Origin: a bacterium
GTDB lineage: Bacteria; Bdellovibrionota_C; UBA2361; RFPC01
NCBI GenBank assembly: GCA_030428205.1
Contig: JAUIBK010000006.1
Location: 1 to 64,000 of the forward strand
Length of the DNA: 64,000 nt
Direction of reading: 5' to 3'
In this document: piece after piece, positions 1 through 10,173 of the stretch
Position numbering within the stretch: position 1 is the first letter of the stretch
Layout of the letters: each line of letters opens with the position of its first letter
Translations under genes and position numbers: made by a program
The notes under the pieces: model-generated
The model's input: only the letters and a program-made list of their open reading frames with translations
Told to the model about the DNA's origin: nothing
Databases searched by the model: none

Positions 1-66
1 TAGTGTAACAGCTGTCCACTTGAATTGATAATTATAAAAGGTGTGTTTGTTCGAAAGGGTCTTCAT
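1..66 (-). CDS. Transposase OrfA, N-terminal 22 residues (partial)
   Basis: ATG at 66-64 on the minus strand is preceded by AGGAGG with a five-base spacer, and the frame stays open to the window edge. The residues seen (MKTLSNKHTFYNYQFKWTAV) have the basic/aromatic start followed by an 'FK.TAV.L' segment. That is the usual beginning of the helix-turn-helix OrfA of IS3-family transposases. Only 22 residues are visible, so this is a family-level guess supported mainly by the adjacent terminal repeat. Confidence 0.5.
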   Translation of the reverse strand, partial: MKTLSNKHTFYNYQFKWTAVTL

Positions 67-118
67 TTTGCCTCCTAATTACAATTTAGGAGGTGTCCAC
101 TTTTTGGGGGGAGGTTCA
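1..118 (-). mobile_element. IS3-family-like insertion sequence, left part only
   Basis: On the minus strand the element would begin at 118 with TGAACCTCCCCCC followed by AAAAAGTGGACA, which resembles terminal inverted repeats of IS3-family elements. A ribosome-binding site (AGGAGG) and an ATG follow within 55 bases, as expected for the first transposase gene. The rest lies beyond the left edge, so neither the other end nor a target duplication can be checked. The element abuts a truncated integron attC site. Family assignment rests on the terminal sequence and the start of OrfA and is moderately certain. Confidence 0.55.
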
Positions 119-142
119 TCCCTCTCAACTTGCTTGTTAGGC
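119..142 (-). other. Truncated integron attC site (R'' and L'' only)
   Basis: Read on the minus strand, GCCTAAC (142-136) matches the R'' consensus RYYYAAC. A five-base spacer and AGTTGAG follow, in the L'' position. The other half of the site is missing because the IS-like terminus begins at 118. It sits 8 bases past the stop codon of the acetyltransferase gene, where the attC of a gene cassette belongs. Confidence 0.55.
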
Positions 143-149
143 AGCCCAT

Positions 150-677
150 CTAATGCCGAGTGCCCGAAACGGTTTCACGACTATAGATAGAAAACCCGAA
201 TTTTTCATAGAAGTTTGGCACTCTCGGGTCGTTAGTCGATCTGGTGCTAAGCCAGATAGAGTCAGCCCCATTGTCCAGCAATCGTTGGACGACCATTGGG
301 AAGAAGACAGTCCCGTAGCCAAGCCCGACCTTGTCAGGTGGAAATCCAAAATCTGAGACTTCAACCCGCCTATTCTCGTCCATTTCCGTAAGGCTGTACC
401 CGACCACATTGCCATCAAGCTTCAAAAGACACAGTTCCGTGTCGTCTTGAGCAAGCAAATCTTCGATAGCCGAACGGTCGTTGATTCGAGCTCGGGTGTG
501 CCAATTGTAAGGACGCCCTACTTGGTCGTGCCACTCACGATATTGCTCGTAGGACGGATTCTCGATTCGCTCAACCGTTGCCCGCGCTACCAAAGCAGCG
601 TCCGCCTCGGGGATCTTCAGCTCACCAGGGTGTAGCTCTAGGAAGATCTTTTCGAATGATTGTTGAGGTTCCAACAT
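150..677 (-). CDS. GNAT-family N-acetyltransferase in an integron-type cassette
   Basis: A 175-residue protein with a GNAT fold signature. The central acetyl-CoA region is 'DKVGLGYGTVFFPMVVQRLL' (about residues 114-133), a variant of the R/Q-x-x-G-x-G/A pyrophosphate loop. The C-terminal 'NFYEKFGF' is typical of these acyltransferases; the substrate cannot be inferred. The ATG at 677 lies only 27 bases after a GTTAGGC core site, and the stop is 8 bases before a GCCTAAC core. This tight fit between attC core sites is the layout of a mobile gene cassette. The protein is unrelated to the adjacent ATP synthase operon. Confidence 0.75.
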   Translation of the reverse strand: MLEPQQSFEKIFLELHPGELKIPEADAALVARATVERIENPSYEQYREWHDQVGRPYNWHTRARINDRSAIEDLLAQDDTELCLLKLDGNVVGYSLTEMDENRRVEVSDFGFPPDKVGLGYGTVFFPMVVQRLLDNGADSIWLSTRSTNDPRVPNFYEKFGFSIYSRETVSGTRH

Positions 678-697
678 GTCTAGTTATTCGTATCGCT

Positions 698-760
698 GCC
701 TAACAGTTGAGTAAATAACCTCAGCCTGATTGTTTATTGGCTGGTTATTACAACATAGGC
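698..760 (-). other. attC-like recombination site upstream of the GNAT cassette
   Basis: Read on the minus strand the site runs from GCCTATG (760-754, a degenerate R'') to GTTAGGC (704-698, a perfect GTTRRRY core). Between them ATAACCAGCC pairs with GGCTGAGGTTAT, giving the imperfect hairpin with unpaired bases typical of attC sites. The 63-bp length is within the usual attC range. No integrase gene is visible. Confidence 0.6.
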
Positions 761-1089
761 AAGTATAACCGCTTGCTTTTACTTGTCAAAAAAATTACTG
801 AGCTTACCTTCAAGCTTGTTATCAAACCTCATGCTGTTGTTCCCAATAATCCGAGGAACAATTGAAATACGTATTACTAGATGCCCCCTGATTCTCTTTT
901 GCTCTTTGAGAGGATGTTCTCTGTCCGAGATTCTTGCCTCTGTACATGATTCTTGTTTCCATCCTGGAGCAACAACAGAAGTAGCTCTTTGTACGTTTTA
1001 TAAATTGATCCCCTCAACTATAAGTATGAGATTAGGTGTGCTCCTTGAGATCGGAGCAAGAAGTAGGGCAAGAGCAAGAATAGGTTCGC
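761..1089. other. Intergenic, no supported gene
   Basis: The 329 bases between the attC-like site and the end of atpC hold no reading frame that I would defend on either strand, and no clear terminator. If the attC-like site is real, this could be an ORF-less cassette or the edge of an integron platform. Confidence 0.4.
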
Positions 1090-1497
1090 TTAATGCGAAA
1101 TAAGCTTATCTATGGCCTCGATACGGGCAAGTTGTGTCCGGGCATGCACACACTCAGGCTCATCATAAACACCATTGGCAACAAGTTCAGTGTACTCAGA
1201 ACGCTTTTCTGCGTAATTGTTGCGATCGACCTCATCGAGGAGATCGATTGAATCGGCGAGGATGGTAACTTTGTTCTCAGACACATTGGTAAAGCCACCA
1301 GAGAGCACAAGTCTCTTTGGTTTCTTCTCGTCTGTTGAGTAGTACTCAAGGAGTCCGGTGCCAAGGAGCCCCGTGTAGCGGATGTGGTCAGGTAATATAC
1401 CGATTTCACCGTTTTCAGCAGGCAGTGTCACCTGGCTTGCGCTATCTTGGAGCGCAAGCCCAGCAGGAGTAAAGATTTCAAGCGTTAAGTTCGCCAT
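1090..1497 (-). CDS. atpC: ATP synthase F1 epsilon subunit
   Basis: Epsilon subunit of the F1 rotor stalk, which couples gamma to the c-ring and can inhibit ATP hydrolysis. The N-terminal beta-sandwich is visible ('LTLEIFTPAG', then 'GEIGILPDH') and a short C-terminal helical hairpin follows; about 135 residues is normal. I start at the ATG at 1497, because GAGG lies seven bases upstream. A TTG codon just before it is less likely. It is the last gene of the atp operon, 16-18 bases after atpD. Confidence 0.95.
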   Translation of the reverse strand: MANLTLEIFTPAGLALQDSASQVTLPAENGEIGILPDHIRYTGLLGTGLLEYYSTDEKKPKRLVLSGGFTNVSENKVTILADSIDLLDEVDRNNYAEKRSEYTELVANGVYDEPECVHARTQLARIEAIDKLISH

Positions 1498-1515
1498 CAA
1501 TGTGCCTCAACAAAA

Positions 1516-2979
<1,464 letters not shown>

Positions 2980-3004
2980 TTATAATTGAGTAAGAAAAAT
3001 ATGT

Positions 3005-3895
3005 TTAATCAACTGCCTCGGCACCACCAATGATATCAAGTAGCTCAGCGGTAATAGCACCTTGGCGAAGTTTGTTATGTTTGAGCTGAAGCTTGTTGCC
3101 TAGCTCTCCTGCATTCTTTGTAGCAGAGTCCATAGCGACCATGCGGCTTCCGTGTTCACTTGCTTTTGCGTCAAGGCCACCTTGGCGAACCTTTGTACGT
3201 AAAATACGAGGAACAATTTGCTCAAAAACTTTCTCCGGTGAGGGCTCAAAGAGTGTAAGCCCAGTAGGGCCAAACTCGGTGCCTTCCTCTTCGCTTGAGC
3301 TACTGTCCATCGGCAAGAGTTTTTCTACTCGAAGTGATTGAGACATTGCTGAGCGAAATTGGGTGTAGAGAAGGTATGCCTCGTCAATTTCTCCTTTGAG
3401 AAAGTCAGACTCTAGGCTGAGACAGATATCGTCTATAGGCCAAAGATTAGCGTCTTCTGGAAGATCCTCGTGTGAAGCGATGTACTTCATCCCACGGAGC
3501 CGGTAGAACTCAGCTGGCTTCTTGCCCAGTATTACCGTTTCAATGATGGCGCCAGGATGCTTCTCTCCGAGCTCATCGAGCGCCTTTACGATCCGCTTGT
3601 TGACGTTGGTGTTATACCCACCACATAGACCTCGGCTCCCTCCAACAACAACGAGTCGAACTTTCTTAACCTCCGTGTGGGCTTCCATAAGGGGGTGAGA
3701 AAAGTCAGCCCCTTCACATTCACGTGAAAGGTTTGCAAGAAGCTCTCCGAGCGCATCGGTGTATTCACGAGAAGCTTTTACGGCGTCTTGAGCTTTTTTC
3801 AGCTTTGCTGCTGATACAAGCTTCATAGCGTACGTAATCTTCTTTGTGTTTTTGACCGACTTAATGCGGCGTTTAATGTCTTTTAATCCAGGCAT
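3005..3895 (-). CDS. atpG: ATP synthase F1 gamma subunit
   Basis: Central rotor shaft of F1. It begins 'MPGLKDIKRRIKSVKNTKKI', the conserved N-terminal helix, and ends with the conserved C-terminal helix ('NKLRQGAITAELLDIIGGAEA'). 'GGSRGLCGGYN' is the usual surface signature. At 296 residues it is of normal bacterial length. It lies 31 bases after atpA and 37 bases before atpD. Confidence 0.97.
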   Translation of the reverse strand: MPGLKDIKRRIKSVKNTKKITYAMKLVSAAKLKKAQDAVKASREYTDALGELLANLSRECEGADFSHPLMEAHTEVKKVRLVVVGGSRGLCGGYNTNVNKRIVKALDELGEKHPGAIIETVILGKKPAEFYRLRGMKYIASHEDLPEDANLWPIDDICLSLESDFLKGEIDEAYLLYTQFRSAMSQSLRVEKLLPMDSSSSEEEGTEFGPTGLTLFEPSPEKVFEQIVPRILRTKVRQGGLDAKASEHGSRMVAMDSATKNAGELGNKLQLKHNKLRQGAITAELLDIIGGAEAVD

Positions 3896-3926
3896 TGAAG
3901 TTTTATCCCTTTAGGAATTGGTCTCC

Positions 3927-5516
3927 CTAAGCAGAAGCTTGAGCTTGTGAACTTCCGTGAGAAAGTGTTCCAGCTCCGTTTGTAGAAGCAGCGCCAACGG
4001 TGCCTATTCCAGCTTGAAACTCCTTTGCAAAATTTGCAAAGACGTTTGAGAACTCTTCGGCAAACTCGTCTGTGAGCGCTTTGCTCTCGCGGAAGCGGTT
4101 AAGGAGATCTTGGTGGTTTGCTTCGAGATGCTTGTGAAGCTCAGCTTCAAAAGGACGAACTTGAGAAACATCGAGACCGTCGGTGTGTCCTTGGTTTACG
4201 GCAAGGATTGAGATGACCTGCTTAATGTCTTCCATCGGTTGGTATTGACCCTGTTTGAGGATCTCAACGAGCCGCTCACCACGAGCAAGTTGTGCTTGTG
4301 TGGTGGCATCAAGGTCAGAACCAAACTGAGCAAAAGCCTGCATCTCACGGTATTGAGCGAGGTCAAGACGGAGCGTTCCAGCTACCTTCTTCATCGCTTT
4401 CACCTGAGCAGCACCACCAACCCGCGATACCGAGATACCTACGTTAACCGCTGGGCGTACACCGGAGTTAAAGAGATCTGTCTCAAGGAAGATCTGACCA
4501 TCGGTAATGGAGATAACGTTTGTTGGAATATAGGCCGATACGTCACTCTCTTGGGTTTCAATAACAGGGAGAGCCGTAAGAGAACCTGCGCCCATATCAT
4601 CACTGAGCTTTGCTGCACGCTCAAGGAGTCGGGAGTGAAGGTAGAAAACGTCTCCAGGGAAAGCCTCACGTCCTGGAGGTCGTCGAAGGAGAAGTGACAT
4701 AGAGCGGTAAGCAACAGCGTGCTTTGAGAGGTCATCGTACACGATAAGAGCGTGTTGGCCTTTCATCATGAAGTACTCACCCATGGCGCAACCAGCAAAT
4801 GGTGCGAGGAATGAGAACGGTGCAGGCTCAGAGGCAGAAGAGGCCACAACGATAGTGTGGTCCATCGCACCTTCTTCTTTGAGTTTCTCAACAACTTGAG
4901 CAACCGAAGAACGCTTTTGACCAATAGCAACGTAAATACAGATAACACCGTTGCCCTTTTGGTTGATGATGGTATCAAGCGCCACGGCGGTTTTTCCCGT
5001 CTTTTTATCGCCAATGATCAGCTCACGTTGACCACGGCCTACAGGAATCATGGAGTCGATAGACTTGAGTCCTGTTTGAAGAGGCTCGTGTACCGACTTA
5101 CGTTGAATAATACCGGGAGCCTTAATCTCAATACGGCGGGTTTCCGTAGCATTGATTTCGCCGAGCCCATCAATTGGCTCACCGAGTGCGTTCACAACAC
5201 GGCCAACCATGGCTTCACCAACAGGAACACTAGCGATAGAGTTTGTACGCTTTACAGAGTGTCCTTCTTCAATGGTGCGTGTTTCACCCATGAGTACGAC
5301 CCCAACGCGGTCTTCCTCAAGGTTCAAGGCGATACCTTTGACACCATTTTGAAACTCAACAAGCTCACCAAGCGCTACGCCTGAAAGCCCATGCACAAAA
5401 GCAACACCGTCAGATACTGAGAGAACTGTTCCAGTCTCACTAAGCTCTTGAGACGCACTAAAGTCACTGATTCTCTCTTTCAGAATCCGACTAATCTCAT
5501 CTGCTTTCATCGCCAT
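3927..5516 (-). CDS. atpA: ATP synthase F1 alpha subunit
   Basis: Non-catalytic nucleotide-binding alpha subunit, 529 residues. The P-loop '[13 protein letters not shown]' and the signature '[14 protein letters not shown]' are both present. The ATG at 5516 is chosen because AAGGA lies seven bases upstream; a second in-frame ATG follows two codons later. The C-terminus has an extra low-complexity Ala/Ser/Gly tail of about 25 residues after the usual end. Such a tail is not part of the conserved fold. Confidence 0.97.
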   Translation of the reverse strand: MAMKADEISRILKERISDFSASQELSETGTVLSVSDGVAFVHGLSGVALGELVEFQNGVKGIALNLEEDRVGVVLMGETRTIEEGHSVKRTNSIASVPVGEAMVGRVVNALGEPIDGLGEINATETRRIEIKAPGIIQRKSVHEPLQTGLKSIDSMIPVGRGQRELIIGDKKTGKTAVALDTIINQKGNGVICIYVAIGQKRSSVAQVVEKLKEEGAMDHTIVVASSASEPAPFSFLAPFAGCAMGEYFMMKGQHALIVYDDLSKHAVAYRSMSLLLRRPPGREAFPGDVFYLHSRLLERAAKLSDDMGAGSLTALPVIETQESDVSAYIPTNVISITDGQIFLETDLFNSGVRPAVNVGISVSRVGGAAQVKAMKKVAGTLRLDLAQYREMQAFAQFGSDLDATTQAQLARGERLVEILKQGQYQPMEDIKQVISILAVNQGHTDGLDVSQVRPFEAELHKHLEANHQDLLNRFRESKALTDEFAEEFSNVFANFAKEFQAGIGTVGAASTNGAGTLSHGSSQAQASA

Positions 5517-5564
5517 CTCTGTTTCCTTCTCGTTACATACACGAATTAAAAATTAGTTGTTCAT

Positions 5565-6110
5565 CTACGCAAGTAAATGAGCCTTTGCTCGGTGGAGACC
5601 ACCTTGGATAGAGCTATCAAGAACTCTATCGCCGACTTTTACTCTGAGCCCCCCGATCAACTCAGGTGTAACTGCCCACTCAATAGAAGCAAGAGAACCG
5701 TACTTATCTTGGACCTCTTTCTGAATTGCATCCTGTTCCTCTTGAGGAACTGGGTACGCAGAAGAGATTTCCATCGCTAAACGGTTACGAAGCTCATCAA
5801 CAAGAGCGGTAAATTCGTCGTAGATCATCGCTACCCCTGAAAGCCTGTGGTTTTCAAGAAGCAAGCTAGCAAAGTTCTTAAAGTGTGCGTCGGCTGGACG
5901 TAGGTTCTCACAAATGTCGGAAATAACGTTGAGTTTCTCTTGTTGGGTCACAGCAGGGCTAAGCAGTGCATCACGCAGTGATTGACTCTCTTGCCATGCT
6001 TCAACGAGCTCAGTAAGAGCACTTTGGGTGTCTTCAAGCTTTGTAGGCTCGAGAGACTCAAAGAAAGCTCGTGCGTATCGCTTTGCTGTTTTTCCGTCTA
6101 TCTTACTCAC
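5565..6110 (-). CDS. atpH: ATP synthase F1 delta subunit
   Basis: Delta subunit linking the peripheral stalk to the top of F1. The N-terminal 'AKRYARAFFE' helix and the C-terminal 'ELIGGLRVKVGDRVLDSSIQGGL' strand are hallmarks of the OSCP/delta family. At 181 residues the length is typical. It sits between atpF and atpA in the standard order. Confidence 0.96.
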   Translation of the reverse strand: MSKIDGKTAKRYARAFFESLEPTKLEDTQSALTELVEAWQESQSLRDALLSPAVTQQEKLNVISDICENLRPADAHFKNFASLLLENHRLSGVAMIYDEFTALVDELRNRLAMEISSAYPVPQEEQDAIQKEVQDKYGSLASIEWAVTPELIGGLRVKVGDRVLDSSIQGGLHRAKAHLLA

Positions 6111-6125
6111 GCTCTCTCCTCGTCA

Positions 6126-6695
6126 TTACTGTCGTAGCAGTCCACTTAGTCCACCAAGAGCAGCTTGGCGGCGCTCTCTGTCGTTACCTTCGTTTGATTG
6201 GTTTTTGAGAAGGCTCTCCGCTTGTTCGATAACGTGTTGCGCAAGCTCTTTGCGGAGTGAGACCTCAAGGGCTTTTTGCTCTCCAGCAATCGAATCCTGT
6301 GCTTGTGAGGCAATTCTTTGTGCGCGCTCTTTAGCTTCGGAACGAAGGACTTCCGACTCTTTTCCGGCTTCTTCTTGAATGGATTTTCGAAGTTCTGCAA
6401 TTTCGTGGTCTAGTCGAGCAAAAGTGTCACGCGCTTCTTGAAGACGGAGCTCGGCTGCTTGCATCTCCTGTGCGCCTGCATTGACCGCATTCTGAATCTC
6501 TTCTCGTCGGTCAGCCCAGTAGCGGCGAAATGGATCGCGTAACAGGAAAAAAAGTATGCCACAGAAGAGGAGGAAGTTTGGCCAGAAGAGAAAGGTGTCT
6601 GAGAGTGCAGGTTCGTGCCCTGGAGCAGACGCAAGAGCAGCACTTGGTGCAGCAAGACTAACAAATAAGAGAGAAGAGACGGTTTTTATGAACAT
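6126..6695 (-). CDS. atpF: ATP synthase F0 subunit b with N-terminal signal-like segment
   Basis: Peripheral stalk subunit, 189 residues. There are two hydrophobic segments: a cleavable-looking signal peptide (about 1-23, ending 'ALASA') and then the membrane anchor 'FWPNFLLFCGILFFLLRDP' (about 37-55). A long charged coiled coil dimerises along F1. A signal sequence on subunit b is known from several deltaproteobacterial ATP synthases. It pairs with the b' gene directly upstream, so the stalk is probably a b/b' heterodimer. Confidence 0.93.
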   Translation of the reverse strand: MFIKTVSSLLFVSLAAPSAALASAPGHEPALSDTFLFWPNFLLFCGILFFLLRDPFRRYWADRREEIQNAVNAGAQEMQAAELRLQEARDTFARLDHEIAELRKSIQEEAGKESEVLRSEAKERAQRIASQAQDSIAGEQKALEVSLRKELAQHVIEQAESLLKNQSNEGNDRERRQAALGGLSGLLRQ

Positions 6696-6722
6696 TCTTC
6701 GAAAATACTCCTCTTAAAATCT

Positions 6723-7217
6723 TTAGTGAGCCGTTTGGTGAGAATATACAAGCGGCTTTTGCAGCTCTTTAGCCAGCTCTTGTGCCATAGCATCAGCATC
6801 TTGGAAGAGCTCTGAGCGAAGCTTCTCGCGTGACTCCTCAAGTTTTGCTCTTGCCGAAACGATCTCGTCTCGAGCAGCGTCTTCTGCCTTGCCTAAAGTT
6901 TCATTAGCGTCTTTTGAAGCGATGCTGAGGATTTCGAGTTTTTCCTGCATTGCTTGAATACGTGCTTCAGTTATTTGAGCTTCGTATTCTTTTTCTAGGT
7001 TTTCGGCCTCAAGTAAGCTCTCGGATGCTGAGCTCTCAGCTCCAACGGTTGCCTGTTCCCGTGCTTCGTAAAGCTTGAGAAGTGGGCCAAAGAGAGTCTT
7101 CGAAGCGATGACGGTATAAATATAAAAAATGACTGCGCAAACGAGGATCATTTGGAAGTCAAGAACGGAGAGATCAAATAGTGCTAGAATTTCAGCTGCG
7201 TTCCCTTGTTCACTCAT
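6723..7217 (-). CDS. atpF': ATP synthase F0 subunit b'
   Basis: Second b-type stalk subunit, 164 residues, with a single N-terminal membrane helix ('MILVCAVIFYIYTVIA', about 23-38) and a long acidic/alanine-rich coiled coil. It lacks the signal-like leader of its partner. It is the first atp gene of the operon, with bactofilin upstream. The genes for subunits a (atpB) and c (atpE) are not in the window; in comparable genomes they form a separate operon. Confidence 0.9.
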   Translation of the reverse strand: MSEQGNAAEILALFDLSVLDFQMILVCAVIFYIYTVIASKTLFGPLLKLYEAREQATVGAESSASESLLEAENLEKEYEAQITEARIQAMQEKLEILSIASKDANETLGKAEDAARDEIVSARAKLEESREKLRSELFQDADAMAQELAKELQKPLVYSHQTAH

Positions 7218-7316
7218 AGTTTCTATCTTTATATTTTCTCTCTTGGGTCAATACTTGTTTGTGGCGATGAAAGCTTATGAAGCCTCGTTATTGTACAGTG
7301 CTTAGGGCTTGTGAAA

Positions 7317-7745
7317 CTACGCTGTCGCTTTTTGTGGCACAGAGCCTGCGACTTTACCTGCACCCTTCATGGAGCAAGTCCCCTCGAAGATAACTCCCTC
7401 TTCGATGCTCAAGTTGTTGCTTGTGATGTTTCCGACAACTTTCGCAGGTTTAAGGAGAGACAACCTCTCAGAGGCCTCTATGTCCCCGTTGATTGTTCCA
7501 CGAACGATAATCTCTGTACCGTTAACCTTGGCATTCACAACAGCAGCTTGCCCAATTTCAAGGCGGGCTTTTGAAGTGATTTCACCTTCAACGTATCCAT
7601 CGAGCTCAACGGGACCAGTGAAGGTTAGGTTTCCGACAACCTTTGAACCTTGCCCAAGAAAGGCCTCAACGTTCTTTCCACCAGCAAGCGGTTTTACTGT
7701 AGCTCCACTTTGATTATCGTCTTCTTTTGGTTTTCCAAATGACAT
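7317..7745 (-). CDS. Bactofilin-family cytoskeletal protein
   Basis: A 142-residue protein with a flexible N-terminus and a right-handed beta-helix core of short G-x-I/V repeats ('VVGNLTFTGPVELDGYVEGEI', 'VRGTINGDIEASERL', 'VVGNITSNNLSIEEGV'). This is the DUF583/bactofilin pattern. Such proteins polymerise without nucleotide and act in cell shape, stalk or chromosome-end organisation. Its place between parB and the atp operon is common in deltaproteobacteria, where bactofilins can interact with ParABS. Confidence 0.9.
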   Translation of the reverse strand: MSFGKPKEDDNQSGATVKPLAGGKNVEAFLGQGSKVVGNLTFTGPVELDGYVEGEITSKARLEIGQAAVVNAKVNGTEIIVRGTINGDIEASERLSLLKPAKVVGNITSNNLSIEEGVIFEGTCSMKGAGKVAGSVPQKATA

Positions 7746-7903
7746 GGTGTGTTGTCCGAGTAATTATTTAGAGTAAACGTGCGCGAAAAGGTACAATACC
7801 CCCACCCGCAAGCAGCGTTAAATTACCTTCTTCACTGAGAAAAAGTCAAACTTCTTCAGAAGCACTAGCCAACAAAAACAAACAACGTTCTAGGAGAAGG
7901 TCA

Positions 7904-8941
7904 CTACTCTCCACAAACCTTCTCAATGATGCGATCTAATTCGCTTTCTGAGAAGTATTCCACCTCGATTCGCCCCCTCCCAGAAGGGTGATGTTTGATT
8001 CTGACTTTTGTGCCTAAGGCCTTGCGAAGCCTGTCGGTAACGTCTGGAAAATCGGTCTTCTCGGTGGTTGGAGTTGCTTTCTTTTCGCGGGGCGGTTTGT
8101 TGGACTTAAGAACGACAACTCGTGAAACAATACCTTCAAGCGCTCTGACTGATAGGCCTTCATCAACAACCTTATTTGCAAGGCTAATCTGGGCGGTCGG
8201 CTCCTTGACTGTCAAAATAGCCTTTGCGTGGCCCATGGAGATCTTTTCTTGGGCAAGGAGTGTTCTTACTTTCTTTGGAAGCTTCAGCAGGCGCAGGTAG
8301 TTTGCGATGCTGGCCCGATCCTTGCCTACTTTCTCAGCTACTTCGCGCTGGTTGAGCGAGAACTCATCAATCAGCCTTTGATAAGCCTCGGCTTCTTCCA
8401 GTGGTGAGAGATTGGAGCGTTGTACGTTTTCAACGATTGCTACTTCGAGAGTTTCTCGATCGTCGAGCTCACGGATTATTGCGGGGATTCGTGAAAGGCC
8501 AGCCTTTGTTGCCGCGCGAAAGCGTCGCTCTCCAGCAATAATCTCGAATTTCCCCTCATCCGCTTTTTTGGGTCTGAGAAGAACTGGTTGTAAGACGCCG
8601 AGGGTTTTAATTGATTCACAGAGCTCTTCGATCTCTGATTCATCGAAGTGCTGTCGAGGTTGGTTTTCTTGGGCAACGACAGAGCTGAGCTCGATGTACT
8701 TTATCCGCTCTGAGATGCCAAGTCCGGAGGGGATCTCTTGCCTTGTTGTTTCGCTTTGAGATTTGTTCGAGGTAGCGGTTGTCTCTCTGCTTCGGGGGCC
8801 AACTGGTTCCTCTACTCCTTGTTCCTCGTTTGTCTCGTCTGGTGAAACAGGGACAGGCTTTGCTGAAATAAGCGCGCTTAACCCTCGACCAAGCCCACGT
8901 TTAGGCTTCTTTGCTGGTTTGTTGCGAGCGGCATTATCCAT
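7904..8941 (-). CDS. parB: Chromosome partitioning protein ParB (CTP-dependent parS clamp)
   Basis: A 345-residue ParB. The 'KRGLGRGLSALI' N-terminal box that stimulates ParA is at about residues 14-25. The CTPase/ParB domain follows with 'ENQPRQHFDE', 'GVLQPVLLRPK' and 'IIAGERRFRAATKAGL' (the GERRxRA motif). A central helix-turn-helix ('NQREVAEKVGKDRASIANYLRLLKLP') reads parS, and a C-terminal dimerisation domain closes the protein. It is co-directional with parA, 44 bases downstream of it. Four parS sites lie just beyond parA. Confidence 0.97.
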   Translation of the reverse strand: MDNAARNKPAKKPKRGLGRGLSALISAKPVPVSPDETNEEQGVEEPVGPRSRETTATSNKSQSETTRQEIPSGLGISERIKYIELSSVVAQENQPRQHFDESEIEELCESIKTLGVLQPVLLRPKKADEGKFEIIAGERRFRAATKAGLSRIPAIIRELDDRETLEVAIVENVQRSNLSPLEEAEAYQRLIDEFSLNQREVAEKVGKDRASIANYLRLLKLPKKVRTLLAQEKISMGHAKAILTVKEPTAQISLANKVVDEGLSVRALEGIVSRVVVLKSNKPPREKKATPTTEKTDFPDVTDRLRKALGTKVRIKHHPSGRGRIEVEYFSESELDRIIEKVCGE

Positions 8942-8985
8942 GTCGTGTACCTCAGATTAGTTTAATTAACTTAAAGCAAGTTTGT

Positions 8986-9792
8986 TTATCCGTTTGCTAC
9001 TTTTCCCTGTCCACTAGGGCCGTGTAGTGCCATGAGTCTCTCATCGAGCTCAACTGCAAGCTCGTGGTAAGCAATGGCACCGCTAGAGTTCGGGTCATAT
9101 AGGCAAATAGGTAGACTGTGGCTTGGGCACTCAGAGAGTCGGATGTTCCTAGGTATCCGAGTTTTAAATGACACCTCAGGGAGGTGTTCTTTAAGCTCAT
9201 TTTCAACCTGTGCTGAGAGGTTGGTGCGGCTATCGTACATAGTGAGAAAGACCCCTAAGATCGCTAGTTGCGGGTTGAAGGTGTTCTGCACAAAATCAAT
9301 CGTACGCATCAGGGCTGAGAGTCCTTCGAGCGCGTAGTACTCAGCTTGAAGAGGAATTAAAATATAGTCTGAAGCTCCAAGAGCGTTAAGCGTAAGAAGG
9401 CCAGAAGATGGTGGGCAATCGATAAGGACATAATCATAGTGAGTACTAAGTCGTCCTAGCTGGCTTTTTAGAATAAGCTCTCTCCCGGGGGTCTTTCCAA
9501 GCTCAAGCTCAATGCTCACAAGATCGCCGGACGAGGGGGCAACGTCGAGTCCTTCAATCATCGAGGGTCGTACAATCTCTGTTAGAGAGACTTCGCCAAA
9601 GAACATGTCGTAAAGATCTTGGCCCTCTTCCGGGAGCTCTACCCCAAGGCCGCTCGAAGCATTGCCTTGAGGATCCAGATCGATAATAAGAACCTTTCTC
9701 CCACCTAGGGCGAGCTCTGAGCCGAGACTAACAGCGCTTGTAGTCTTTCCTACGCCACCTTTTTGATTGGAGATAGCAATGGTAAATGCCAT
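8986..9792 (-). CDS. parA: Chromosome partitioning ATPase ParA
   Basis: Deviant Walker A ATPase of the ParA/Soj family, 268 residues. It shows 'SNQKGGVGKTTSAVSL' at residues 8-23 (the signature lysine KGGVGKT), 'DLDPQGNASSGLG' and 'DYVLIDCPPSSGLL'. It drives origin segregation with ParB. It is the first gene of a parAB-bactofilin-atp block, and its start faces the parS cluster. Replication initiation genes usual in this neighbourhood (gidA/gidB) are not adjacent here. Confidence 0.97.
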   Translation of the reverse strand: MAFTIAISNQKGGVGKTTSAVSLGSELALGGRKVLIIDLDPQGNASSGLGVELPEEGQDLYDMFFGEVSLTEIVRPSMIEGLDVAPSSGDLVSIELELGKTPGRELILKSQLGRLSTHYDYVLIDCPPSSGLLTLNALGASDYILIPLQAEYYALEGLSALMRTIDFVQNTFNPQLAILGVFLTMYDSRTNLSAQVENELKEHLPEVSFKTRIPRNIRLSECPSHSLPICLYDPNSSGAIAYHELAVELDERLMALHGPSGQGKVANG

Positions 9793-9886
9793 GGAGAAAC
9801 CTCAGTGGTTATAGTTCTAATCTGTGTCCAAACTACCACGAAAGATTCAGAACTCAACTTTAAATGCGCTAAAGTCTGTAAGGTGT

Positions 9887-9902
9887 TGTTCCACGTGGAA
9901 CA
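9887..9902. promoter_or_regulatory. parS centromere site 1
   Basis: Perfect 16-bp palindrome TGTTCCACGTGGAACA, a variant of the bacterial parS consensus TGTTTCACGTGAAACA. It lies 95 bases upstream of parA. Confidence 0.93.
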
Positions 9903-9936
9903 TTTCTTTGTGTTTTGGAAGGGGAGGAGAGAAAAG

Positions 9937-9952
9937 TGTTCCACGTGGAACA
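9937..9952. promoter_or_regulatory. parS centromere site 2
   Basis: Identical 16-bp palindrome TGTTCCACGTGGAACA, 50 bp from site 1. Confidence 0.93.
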
Positions 9953-10040
9953 TCGAAGGGATTGGCGGGGCTGGATAAAAGTTATGACTCTGCCTTCCTT
10001 TCGGAGTAGAAACTCGTACCGCAGGTAGTGGAGAGAGAGG

Positions 10041-10056
10041 TGTTCCACGTGGAACA
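10041..10056. promoter_or_regulatory. parS centromere site 3
   Basis: Third identical TGTTCCACGTGGAACA palindrome, 104 bp from site 2. Confidence 0.93.
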
Positions 10057-10173
10057 CCTTGTTTCGAAAATCTCCAACCAAGGCATAGTCTTTTCGAGAG
10101 GCCTAGCGGCCTATCAGCCTGGTGTTAGGTAGTATTGAGAAAGTCATGGAGTGCTCTGTTGTGACTCATGAGG

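Noticed and set aside
783..1103. Plus-strand reading frame of 106 codons downstream of atpC
   Set aside because: TTG start without a ribosome-binding site, unconvincing composition (Leu/Ser/Arg-rich) and overlap with the end of atpC.
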